In this document: positions 11,346-21,835 of the stretch, piece after piece
How the letters are laid out: every line of letters starts with the position of its first letter
Position numbering within the stretch: position 1 is the first letter of the stretch
Source: Beverwykella pulmonaria
Taxonomy: Eukaryota > Ascomycota > Dothideomycetes > Pleosporales > Melanommataceae
NCBI GenBank assembly: GCA_001599595.1
Contig: BCHH01000001.1
Location: 4,431,068 to 4,495,067 of the forward strand
Length of the DNA: 64,000 nt
Reading direction: 5' to 3'
The notes under the pieces: model-generated
Databases searched by the model: none
Told to the model about the DNA's origin: nothing
What the model saw: the letters and a program-made list of their open reading frames with translations, nothing else
Made by a program: the position numbers and the translations under genes

Positions 11346-12544
11346 ATGGGCCTGGCTGACCACGAGTATCTCAAGATATGGGTGTCGCATACCGTTATGG
11401 GGATTGCGGCTACCATAGCTATTGTCCTTCGCTTTATCGCGAGAAGGCGAACAAAATCAAAGCTGCAATGGGACGATTGGCTTGCAGTCTCCGCACTGCT
11501 TTTTATGTGGGGCGACTTCGCCTGTACCATTCTAGGTACTTTCTCCTTCAAACCTCCGTCCAGGAGAAATATATTAATGGGTCTGCAGAACATTTGCCTC
11601 GTATCAATAGGGTTCCGTCAGGTGAACTCTCAATTGCGGACCAGAATTTCGCGTTGCGGGTAAGTGTTGACAATATCATCAAATTGCGGACAAGCCATAC
11701 GCTAACGTCTCTAGTCTGCCTATGCCTCGATCATAACGACCGACTCCTGTGAAGTCTTCGCCCGCTTGTCTGTAATATGCCTATATTATCGACTCTTCAG
11801 TATCAAACGTTGGCTTGAATGGAGTGTCAAAGCCGTCGGTATACTTTCGATTCTCTGGCTTTTAACTCTCATCTTTACAGTCTCTTTCCAATGCAAACCA
11901 GTCGCCGCCCTCGTCGATGCTTCTGTTAAAGGAGAGTGCCTTGATAATCAAACAGGCTTCTTATCGAGCGAGATATTCAATGCGGCTTTGGACTTGGCGC
12001 TTGTATGCTTGCCAATTCGCATCATCTTAAAATTAAATCTACCTTTGCGAGAAAGGCTTGGTATCGGATTGATTTTCTTGACTGGTAGCTTGTAGGTCTC
12101 CGTGCTCCGCTCGCCAGAATCGTTACTGATTAAGAAAGGGTTATCGTAACGGGTATCATCCGCATGGCTTATGGCTACCATCCGGGAACGAACGATACTA
12201 CTACCTCCATGTCAGGCCTTTCACTATGGACGGGCCTACATCTCGGATTTACGGTGATCTGCACGTCTCTTCCCGTCTTTCGTGTCTACCTTCCAAAGGA
12301 AGATGGGCCCGTCATCATGAGAGCTCGAATACTCTACCGCTCCGTCTCTGGATTCGTGGGCCGGAGTACGAGAAGCGGATCAACGTCAAAGGCGACCGCG
12401 CAATCGCTACCGAGCTTTGTTGATCCAAATCGCAAGGCTCCTAAACTGAGTGTCGTCCAGATCGATGAGATGTCATTGAATACCAATGTTAGCTCTATTT
12501 CGAAGATAGACAGACTCGGAGCGGATGAATATCATCGTCGCTAG
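11346..12544 (+). CDS. SAT4/PTH11-like 7TM rhodopsin-domain membrane protein
   Basis: A 347-residue integral membrane protein of the fungal rhodopsin-domain (SAT4/PTH11-like) family. Exons are 11346-11535, 11589-11659, 11715-12091 and 12139-12544, with introns of 47-55 bp. The first ATG is 11346 in a good context (CACAATGGG). Visible landmarks are TM1 followed by LRFIARRRTKSKLQWDDWLAVSALL, the ARLSVICLYYRLFS helix, the cysteine in FQCKPVAALVD, LPIRIILKLNLPLRERLG after a helix, and a Ser/Arg-rich cytosolic tail. The loop encoded by the small second exon (EHLPRINRVPSGELSI) is shorter than usual. Members are thought to be receptors or membrane scaffolds. Some sit in mycotoxin clusters, but their function is mostly unknown. 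Cluster membership here rests only on position. Confidence 0.82.
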
Positions 12545-15140
12545 GATGTTCTGAACAAACCAAACAGAGAACTTGAGACAAGTGGGTCCAGGTTTGAGGA
12601 CAGGGGATGACATTCAACCTTTCAGAGTAAATAGCCTGAGGCTCCTATGACAATGGCCTTTTCATGACTTGAGAACAAGCGTGAGAAGACCAACCGTAAT
12701 GGGCTTTTTTGCCTCCACAGTCCTTTCGCTATCTGACATTTGTGTGCTTTTCATGTACCTAGATAGACGATATTGATATATGAAACTCTCTTTCCCAATC
12801 TGAAGTTCCTATAAGAATAATATAATGGTCATTGTCATCGATGAAGGCGTGACAAAACAGCTCGGTCTATAATGTATAGGTAGCGCAAAGAGGCAGAGTG
12901 TCCGTACGCAATTGAGTTTCGCTCGGTGCGAAGGACTGCATCGTGTCACTAGCACAAACTTGCCCTAGTTCTTACCCATCTAGACTCTAGGTCTTGTCTA
13001 TCTAAATAAAACTTAGATAATGTTTCCTTAATCGAGCTAATACTTTTAACTACGTGAAGGATTGCCTAGAGCAGCTCTAGCAAGTCTCTACCCTGCACTT
13101 CTGCTAGACAACTAAAGAGAACTCAGCTTAAAGTCTTAAAGATATCTTCTCTTTCTTTGCAAGGGTTGTAGTCAGGAGACTTAAATACAGGTATAAGATG
13201 TATTGAAGATGAATCCTTGAAGAATACTCAGGAGCTGGATAGGAATTATGTAAGAAGAGGCACGTGACCAGATGTCACACGGTTCAATGCAGGCCAGGAG
13301 CAGGCCTGTAGCCTGTTTTACCCATAAAAGAGCCCCCCTACTTCTAAAAGATTGTCCCAATCTTCTTTAGAAAGGAGTATACAGAAAACCGTAGACTCCT
13401 TTGGGACGATACTGGAGAGGTATTAGATCTCTCTAAGTCTTTGTTCGAGGTAGATTAAACTCTAGAAAGCTTCTATAGGGAGAAATTATATTAAGGAAAT
13501 ATACTGCATCGTAGCGAAGAGCTACTTTGCCCGAATCCACTTAGGGCACTGGTTGAAGGCTTGGATGTATGGTGCAGGGAACGGGTCTTGGTTTCTCTGT
13601 CAGCTGCCTGCTTCGTCATCAATCAACGCGGCATATATATAGGCATCCAAACACCATGTCCATTCATGAGACGAACCATCGTCACCGGGGAATCACCAGA
13701 GAATGAATCGAATGCACCGGCAACCCCAACGAGATACGTATACTTCTTCTGTCTTCCATCACACATCTTTCTTTCATTCGTTTGGTAGCTAGATATAACG
13801 AAATTGCAACAGTCTACTGCCAAACCTCAACCTTTATCCTCCCACCATCAGTGCATTGCTGCTTTGGACATCGCATAGCTGCGAGTCGCCTCCTACCCTT
13901 GTGATTTTCTATATCACACCCCTTTCCTCCACCGCAATGTGTATTGTGTGAATGTGCGCGTGTAATGTACTATTTATATATATAGTAACGGACGTGATTA
14001 GTCAGTGGGATATCTACGTGACTAATATAGTACCCGGGCTTACAATACTGGCTATATTGTTGGTTATATTGCTACTTCCTGTTTGATTTAATAGAGTATT
14101 GTCGTGATGTGACGAAGTTGATAGAGAGATTGAGGTTTTTTTGTATATTGACTCTACAAAGGAGCTACTGAAGAAATATCTATAGTCTTACCAAGCACGC
14201 CCGGAGCCTGCCAAGACAGTGAAAGAAAACATGGAGGTGACTCATCATGTGATCCACGAACCGACAGGTATAATTAAGCTAGTGAAAATCTTTAGGGGTT
14301 GACTTAAAGTTGTTTATTTAGCTTGCTTTTGCGTAACCTATAATAGGCTATGGCGTTTAGATGCAGTATGTTAAGTGAGTGATGCCTCAGAGCATGCACA
14401 TAATTCCTCACTTATTCGCTATCTTCTGCCAAAGGTTCCAATGACGAGAAGAGGGCGGTGAGACGTTGAAACTTCCTTGGTAAGAGTCGCAGCGGCTGTT
14501 TAATAGATACTTAAGATTAGCTTTTGGGTTTCCTTATTTGTATCTACTTCGACACTCATCCTTAACTTAGCTATCGTATTGCTTCCTGTAAGCAGGATGC
14601 TAATGTAGTATATATTACTATAAAGCTAGCTCAGCGAATCACACCTCACCACACACAGATCGCTCATATCTATACGCACATACTATATCATACATTATCA
14701 TCATACCCGCTTCAAGATCGCACCCCTGCTTACACTTCTTCCTCGTTATAGCCCTTCATTACGGCATTAGAAAGAATGATTCCCCTAAGCACACCTACTA
14801 ACTGCCACCTAACGTTCAGACACAGCCGTCTCTAACACGCTTCTAGTGCCAGTGCCGCGTTATTAGCCTTACCAGCTATTCAAAGAAAAATCCTGATAGC
14901 TCTGTAACTAGCTTTGCTCATTTTATGCGACGCAGCAACCACTACACGCACAAGACCAACTTTAGTATATACAACCGCTGCTAAGAGGACAAGAAGGGAG
15001 GCTGTGTCCTTGCAAAGACGCCTTCTAGCCTTCGCAGGAGCGTGACAACCCGTGTAGTTTCTAGCTTCCTTCTGTCACAACATTAACCATCTCTAGTATT
15101 TTATTAATTGCGCGACAAACAAATCCGCTTACGCCGTCGC
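12545..15140. other. Gene-free, AT-rich flank of the transposon island
   Basis: No convincing gene. From about 12950 the sequence turns rich in TA, CTAG and TAG words and in stops on both strands, the texture of RIP-decayed repeats. Short segments near 13260-13560 and 14780-15110 look like former coding DNA but match no family I can name. A frame near 14880-15110 gives a Ser/Arg/Lys-rich stretch that could continue past the LINE insertion site; this is weak. Confidence 0.5.
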
Positions 15141-15155
15141 AACTTAACTTAATAT
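15141..15155. repeat. Target-site duplication, left copy
   Basis: AACTTAACTTAATAT, identical to 21276-21290. The flanking bases differ on both sides. It abuts a TTA-rich run that would be the 3' tail of the minus-strand LINE. Confidence 0.7.
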
Positions 15156-15399
15156 TATTATTATTTCTATTTACCGTCTGATGCCAGCCCTCTCTAGAGC
15201 TATGCAGACTATTGCCTTAGGAAAAACCTATATACAAGGAAAACCTTTCGTGTGCCCTATGTGCTGTTTGTACGCTCTTGAGCGTATATAGCTTTTTTCC
15301 TTAACTTTTGACCGCCCGTTCTGTCACGCTTGCCCCCGTACAGGGGAAATTAAGAAAAAGGGAATGAGTATAAGAGATAGTGAGGGTTTGGGTAGGAGA

Positions 15400-18300
15400 G
15401 TAGGGGTGTGGTAGGTGAGCGTTTTAGTTTAGTTTAGTTCTGATAGTTGCTTCGCTGTTGTTGTTCCTTTGTTCCTATAATAATAGCCTGTCTGCCTGTT
15501 GGTACCTGTTAACTGTTTTGTTTTCTAGCTCCTTTGCCACTGTAAATTGCTGTAGGACGTTCTGTTGTATAAACCACTTTGCTGCTGCTCTTGCCTAGGG
15601 GGGATTACCTAACACTACTAGTAGGCGTTTGCTGCGCAGGCGAGGCATTAGTGTCCTGTAGTTGTATCTTGGGCAGTGGAAGACTACGTGTTGTACTGTC
15701 TGTTTGTGCTATCTGCACGTACATTCCTTTGTAACGTTAGGAACATACTAGGTAGTTAGCTACTTGTTTAGTCCAATTGCTTCTGTGCGCATGAGAAATA
15801 GTGCTGTTAACTAAGCCTTTGTAAGATTGTTGTATAGCTAGCTTAGACCCTTTGCCTATGCTTTGCGCTATGTTATCTCTGTTTAGTTTGCCCCACGCTT
15901 TCTCTACTGTTTTGCCTATTCTAGGTCTAGCCATGTTCTATCTAGCTGTTTTGCTTGGTTGGTTTAGTTGGCTTAGTTAGCTTAGTTAAGTAGGTGCTGT
16001 TGTGCAGCCTAGTGTGTGTTCTATTCTTTTATCTTAGCCTTCCTTGCTCTTGCTATAGTCCTTGCTGTCTTACTTTAGGTTAGTAGTTTCTCTGTGCGTC
16101 TGTTTTAGCGTTGCGTAGCTATTAAGTCCTATACAGCTTGCGTTGTCTGTGATATTGCCTGTTCTACTAGTGTGTGCGCTGTACAGTCTGTGTATTACAT
16201 TGCTTGTTCTTCTGCCTATAGGTCTAGTAGGGGAACCCCTATCTCACGCTTAATAGCTGCACAAGGGGTTCCCTTGTAGGCTCCTGTGGCTTTCTATAGG
16301 CATCTCTTCTAGATATCTACTAGTAGCTTTATTGTGCTAGCTGCTAGCAGTTTTCTGTTAGGTTGCAGGCTCCACACCTGCAAGCTGTATATTATTACTA
16401 GTCTAACTACTGCTGTGTACAGGAGTCTTAACCTGTGCATTAAGGGTCCCTATATTAATACAGTAATACATGCTATTGTGTTAAACAATTCTTCTCTGTG
16501 TCTAGCTGCCTTAGTAGTGTGTTCTTTCTATTGCATCTTAGGGTTGACCTATATGCCTAGGATCTAAATTAACTTTTAGCAGACCTCTGCCTTCTTGCTG
16601 TTGATCTATACTATACTTACTAGGTCCCTGCTGTTACCCCTTCTTCTTGTAAAGTGCATTAGTTAGTATTTGTCTAGTGCAAACTAAGCGCTGTATCTTT
16701 TTGCCTATGCTATGCATTAGCTATAAGCTTCTATTAGCTGTTGGCAATTGTCTGCAGCAGTGTCTCCCTAGGCTACTAGTGTTGTATTATCTATAAAGCT
16801 AAAGCTAAAAACATTGTTACTCTCTAGTTGTTAAAATTTGTCTAGCAGTTCTATAATAAAGAACAGGAATAGTATAGGCAACAGTAGTAATCCCTGCAGT
16901 ATGCCTGTGTTTACCTAGAGCGTCTTGCTTATAAATCCTGCAAATATAATTTAGATGCTCTACTTACTAAGAAAGTCTTGTATAAACTAAACTACCTATT
17001 ACAGAATTCCCTTGTTCTATAGGACGTGTAATAATCTTTTGTGGGCAACGTTGTTAAAGGCTCTAGCTAGGTTAAGTCCTAGCATTAATACCACACACCC
17101 TTTTCGCGCTCGCCACGCTGTTTGTACAACGTTATTTAGTAGTCACGCTGCTATAAGTGTTGACCTGTTCTTCTAACCTCCTATCTAGTTCTATAGCAGC
17201 AGGTGGTGTTCCTCTGCTGCCTCTGCTAGTTACTATGCTACTATAGTTTCTACTAGCTTAGCTAGGGTGTTCTCTAGGGCAATAGGCCTATAGGTGTTTA
17301 CTAGTAAGTAGTCTCCTTTCCCTAGTTTGCAAAGTGCAATTGTAGTAGTGTCCTTAAGTTCCCTTAGTATAGCCTCCCTGTTAAGGTGTTTGCTAATTAC
17401 TGCTGCTAGTCTGTTACTTATTGTCTTACTAAGCACCTTAAGGATCTTGTTTAGTATCTTATCTAGTCCTAGGGCCTTTCTGTTTGGGAGCTTCTTAATA
17501 ACACTTTTAATGTCTTGTAGGGTTACTCTATTGCTAATTTAAATTGTATTAGGCTGCTAGTCTTTGCTTCTCTATAGCTCTCCTTGTGCATTACTTAGGT
17601 CTGCTACTCCTTTTAGAGGAAAGAACTTTTCTGCTAGTAGTGCTGCTTTGCCCCTTTTATTATCTGTGTAGTTCTATTGTAGGTTCTTTTGTAGCGCAGG
17701 CATGTGTAGTGTTGCTTGTGTATTGCTGTTAAGTCCCCTACTCCACTACATTATCTCCTAGATTGTTTTGTTTGGCTTCTTTGCAACTTCTCTAAGCTCT
17801 ACTGTAAAGGCTCTCTAGCTTGCCCTACTAGCTTAGCGCATTTCCTTCTGTAGTGCTTTATTTATGTCTTTTAGTTGTTCCTCTATATCTGTTGTGTGCA
17901 ATCTAGTAAGCTTGTAGTGTGCTTAACGCGTGTTTGCTAGCAGAACGCCTGCGCAGGGGGACTACTTCCTTTAAGTGTAGTAACTAGGCTGCGCCCTTAG
18001 GCAGTGTTGTTCTATGCCCTTCTAGATAGCCTTTTGCAATGCTGCTAGCAGTTAGTCTTGTTGTTCCTACCCTTCTTGTTTAATTGCCTAAATAAGGTCT
18101 TTGTTTTGTAGCTTGTTAATAGTGTATTGTGTTTGTAGTGCTGTTAGGGCTATGTTGCATGCAACAGTAATTTAAATAGGGATGTAGTCTTTAGTTAGTG
18201 CCTATTCTTCTACTAGTTTGCAGTATTCTAGTTGTTGCTCTAGGCCACCTGTTATAAACGTAAGGTTAATAACTAATTGTCTTTCTCCTCTCCTCTAGGT

Positions 18301-19501
18301 TAGTTCTCCTTGTAGTGTGCACAGTTGCATCCCTACTACCTCTATATTGTCTTGTAGTTAGTTTGCTACTAGGTTACTTCTTGTTTCTGTGCCTCCCTAC
18401 GCAGGGTAGTGAAGGTTAAAGTCCCCTAGCACAACTATCTCCTATTCTGTTGGTATCTTTGCAATTTCTTGCTACAGTTAGTTGATTGTTACAAGCCTTG
18501 TAGGCGCGTTAGATTAGTTGTAGACGTTGAAGATTGCAATAGTCTTATCCTGCACCTAGATTGTTATAGCTGCTATATTTAGCGTGTTGCTTATCTACTT
18601 CCATGCTTGTAGCCCTATAGCTTTGCTAACTATAAAGCACACCTTTGTCTGTTCTTCTCTTCTATGTAATAGTGTATATCCTAGTAGGCAGTACGTGCCC
18701 TTTGTTTGGCAGTTCTAGGCTAGCTCTTGTATAGCAAGTATGTAGTGTTTCACCAGCTTAGCTGCGTTAAAGAATAGTCTTGCCTTGCTATTGTTTGCAT
18801 TACTACAGTTGTATTGTATAACTGTGAGCGCTCTTATTGTTAAGAGTCTGTAACAATGTCCTCTATTTAGTTGTCAGCTAGTGTAGACTCTGCTAGTGTA
18901 GGCTCTTAACTTGTTGGTGGTGTCTTGCAGTTAGCTTGTGTCTATATAATTGTTTAACTGTAATTAGTTCGCGCTCTTTGTGCAGCTCTCTCTACGTTAG
19001 TAGGCCTACCTACTTAATGTTGTAGTTCTAGCGTTCTAATTAGTAGTTAGGTGCGTTTGCCTAGCACGCTAGGTAGTGTTGCCTAGAATTAAAATTAGCT
19101 TTGTGTTGCTTGTGTTTTGCTGTTCTTTGTTACTACTAACCTCTGGGCAAGCTCTATTTATATTTTTTGCATGCCTGCTTTGTACCTTACAAATGCTAGG
19201 CAATCCTTCTTCTACTATACTTTATACTTCCTACTATAGTTTGTGCAGCAGACACTGTCCTTATTACATTTCCTTGTATTATAGTTGCCTGCGCATTGCA
19301 TGCACTTTACTTGCTTTGCACAGGCGCCTTGCTTGTAACCCTATGTTCTACATTTAAAGTATTGCTTTAGGTCTAGGTTGTAGTTATACAGCCTAGCTTC
19401 AAAGTGTTCTGCACTAATAATTATACTGCTCTAAACTATCTGTTGCTGTTCTGTATGTGTATTAACCCCTATAATAAGAGAGCCTCTTGTCTTTGCTAGA
19501 G
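15400..19501 (-). pseudogene. LINE ORF2 remnant: zinc knuckles, endonuclease, reverse transcriptase, C-terminal zinc region
   Basis: A decayed coding region. Readable pieces on the minus strand are CMQCAGNYNTRKC (zinc knuckle), VVLGDFNLHYPA followed by a stop at the expected Trp (endonuclease), and YRPIALENTLAKLVE with LCKLGKGDYLL upstream (RT motif 1-2, 17233-17436). Then come LARAFNNVAHKRLL (RT motif A region), LLLPILFLFF (RT motif B) and SFIDNTTLVA (motif C, 16786-16791 for the Asp/Asn pair), followed by an in-frame stop at the expected Trp before GDTAADNC. The catalytic second Asp is Asn, explained by one CpA-to-TpA change on the plus strand. The region near 15737-15934 reads SNWTKQVANYLVCS and matches the tail that follows RT in such elements. 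RNase H could not be placed with confidence. Confidence 0.82.
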
Positions 19502-20191
19502 NNNNNNNNNNNNNNNNNNNNNNNNNNNNNNNNNNNNNNNNNNNNNNNNNNNNNNNNNNNNNNNNNNNNNNNNNNNNNNNNNNNNNNNNNNNNNNNNNNN
19601 NNNNNNNNNNNNNNNNNNNNNNNNNNNNNNNNNNNNNNNNNNNNNNNNNNNNNNNNNNNNNNNNNNNNNNNNNNNNNNNNNNNNNNNNNNNNNNNNNNNN
19701 NNNNNNNNNNNNNNNNNNNNNNNNNNNNNNNNNNNNNNNNNNNNNNNNNNNNNNNNNNNNNNNNNNNNNNNNNNNNNNNNNNNNNNNNNNNNNNNNNNNN
19801 NNNNNNNNNNNNNNNNNNNNNNNNNNNNNNNNNNNNNNNNNNNNNNNNNNNNNNNNNNNNNNNNNNNNNNNNNNNNNNNNNNNNNNNNNNNNNNNNNNNN
19901 NNNNNNNNNNNNNNNNNNNNNNNNNNNNNNNNNNNNNNNNNNNNNNNNNNNNNNNNNNNNNNNNNNNNNNNNNNNNNNNNNNNNNNNNNNNNNNNNNNNN
20001 NNNNNNNNNNNNNNNNNNNNNNNNNNNNNNNNNNNNNNNNNNNNNNNNNNNNNNNNNNNNNNNNNNNNNNNNNNNNNNNNNNNNNNNNNNNNNNNNNNNN
20101 NNNNNNNNNNNNNNNNNNNNNNNNNNNNNNNNNNNNNNNNNNNNNNNNNNNNNNNNNNNNNNNNNNNNNNNNNNNNNNNNNNNNNNNNNNN
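19502..20191. other. Assembly gap of 690 N
   Basis: A run of 690 N inside the LINE, between the zinc-knuckle part and the ORF1 remnant. Any long frame across it is an artefact. The true size may differ. Confidence 0.99.
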
Positions 20192-20830
20192 AAAGAGGAA
20201 ATATATAAGGAGGACAGTTTCCTATGTTATGTTTGCTCTTTGTAGTCAACTCAAATAACTTCACTCGTCTCTTACCCAGATTGATACAGCAAGTTAGTTA
20301 GTCAATTTATTGATTGGATTTACCACCCCTCTGTCTTATATCATCGTCTTCGAACCTCACAGAATAATCCTACGACACCTACGCTTACGCACCGCCTTAG
20401 TACGGACCGGACCCAGTAAGTGTTCACCTCGTATAACACAAAGCTATTGTAGGGAGGTAATCTTAACATTTCCTGTCCTTTGTAGCATTTTTTTAATTGC
20501 TTGTATTGCCTCTGTGTTGTTTGCAGTCTTTCTGTTGTTTACTAGAAAGGTAAACAGTACACCTAGGACTTTAATAAGGTAGGCTTTGTAGAGGATGTGT
20601 ATGCCCTAGGGGTCCACTGCCTTTACAACAGCATCCTGCTGCGCTTGCAATATAAGCTAAATCTTAATATTACTGCTGTGTAGTTTGTGTATTGCTATTG
20701 CCTGTAGGATAGCTGGTTGTACTAGTTTAAGGATCTTGCTTGGTGTCTTGTCTTGCGTGTTAGCCACGCGTGCGCGTATTGTGGGTTGTATAGTTGTTTG
20801 CGCTAGTTGCGCGGTGACGTTAGCCTATTG

Positions 20831-21145
20831 TTAAGTTGCTGTTGGAGTAATGTTGGCCTTTTTGCTTGCTTCTTGCACGTGTTGCAGAATTCTGTTGCAT
20901 GTTTGTGCAATCTTTCCAATTGTTCTCTCCTGTAGCCTCTCCTTAACTTTCTTCACCACATCTGTTGCCTGCCACGCCAACTCCTCCACTCTCTTATTTC
21001 CCTCCTTTTTGATTTCCTCTATGATTTCTGTCAGTTTTTCAATGATGGGGTTTCGTACCTTGGTTGGGTCTCTGTTGCTTTGTTGTGGGTGGTGATGGTT
21101 TCCCCCTAACAATGCGACGGCGTCTTGACTTCCTGCCGGCGGCAT
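20831..21145 (-). pseudogene. LINE ORF1 (gag-like) N-terminal remnant
   Basis: An open stretch of 104 codons starting at ATG 21145 (MPPAGSQDAVALLGG). It is highly charged and helical, with KLTEIIEEIKKEGNKRVEEL and RLQERTIGKIAQTCNRILQHV, a likely coiled coil as in ORF1 proteins of fungal LINEs. Beyond the stop at 20831 the same reading continues toward the gap with further stops. This stretch has escaped RIP stops better than ORF2. No enzymatic role is expected; ORF1 proteins bind element RNA. Confidence 0.65.
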
Positions 21146-21275
21146 CGCGGCGCTGCACCGTCTGTGTCTTGGCTATAGAGGTCCTCTGATTGTATAGTAC
21201 TGTATTTGGTGATAAATTTGATGGTTTCTATTCGTTACAACGCTGTTGTCGACTGTCGTCCGATAATTTAACCAT

Positions 21276-21290
21276 AACTTAACTTAATAT
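21276..21290. repeat. Target-site duplication, right copy
   Basis: AACTTAACTTAATAT, the match of 15141-15155. It marks the 5' end of the minus-strand LINE. Confidence 0.7.
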
Positions 21291-21835
21291 AGACGCTACC
21301 GCGGTTATCAAGTCTACAGCCGTTATTAAGTACTAGCAGTGGGCTCCCAAATACGCGAGGCAGCTTCGCGAGGCCTTTTTTGGTCTACGAGCAAGCTCTT
21401 AAGCGCAAGATTAAGGACAGCGGATTGAATAAGATAGCGCGCCGTAGTGGAGAGCCTATCTAATAGGGTTTGAGGGGTTCTCCTGCTCGAACTCGATTAG
21501 ATCATGGTTCGGGTGCACATTTTCCATCAATGATGTCATGGTCTCTATCAAGAGGCACCTTTTCACGTGATAATTTGCTTAAATTCTCCTAGAATCATTG
21601 ATTTAAGCTATCAAAACATCATAAAATTGCTTCTTGCAAATCACGAAAAAGAGCAATGATCACGTGAGAGTTAGCTTTTGACTAGTCCGTTACCGGACAG
21701 CTGCTTAATTGTCAGCTCATCATCTAGTGCCTATGTCACATCCATCCATCTTCACCCCCATCCCGCGTACTATCATTGAGTGTTATTTCAACATCTCAAG
21801 TACAATTTTCTGCGAAAGCCAACGTTCTCTTGAGG
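21291..21835. other. Spacer between LINE and F-box gene
   Basis: The first 150 bp continue the pre-insertion host or repeat DNA. Further right are two CACGTGA words (in TTTTCACGTGATAA near 21563 and ATCACGTGAGAG near 21660) about 100 bp apart and inverted relative to each other. The promoter of the F-box gene lies here. Confidence 0.45.

Larger units (their letters stand above)
15156..21275 (-). mobile_element. Tad-like LINE (non-LTR retrotransposon), RIP-inactivated, with assembly gap
   Basis: About 6.1 kb, read on the minus strand. In order from its 5' end it shows an ORF1 start (21145), a gap, CCHC zinc knuckles (about 19270-19370), an AP-endonuclease (GDFNLHYPA near 18396-18429), a reverse transcriptase (about 16600-17440) and a C-terminal Cys/His region near 15700. 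The coding frame is broken by many stops that sit where Trp or Gln codons would be, which fits C-to-T change in CpA context on either strand, that is RIP. The 3' end is a short TTA/TAA run next to a 15-bp direct repeat that also flanks the 5' end. No part can encode an active protein. Placement in the Tad clade is from RT and EN style. Confidence 0.85.

Noticed and set aside
19431..20264. Long open frames on both strands across the N run.
   Set aside because: They consist almost wholly of unknown residues from the 690-base gap.
21476..21530. tRNA T-arm-like words (GGTTCGGGTGC) near 21510 and a similar GATTCGGGTGCGAATC near 63947.
   Set aside because: No acceptor, D or anticodon arm of a tRNA could be formed around either site. 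No tRNA or rRNA gene was recognised in the window, though I could not run a covariance model.
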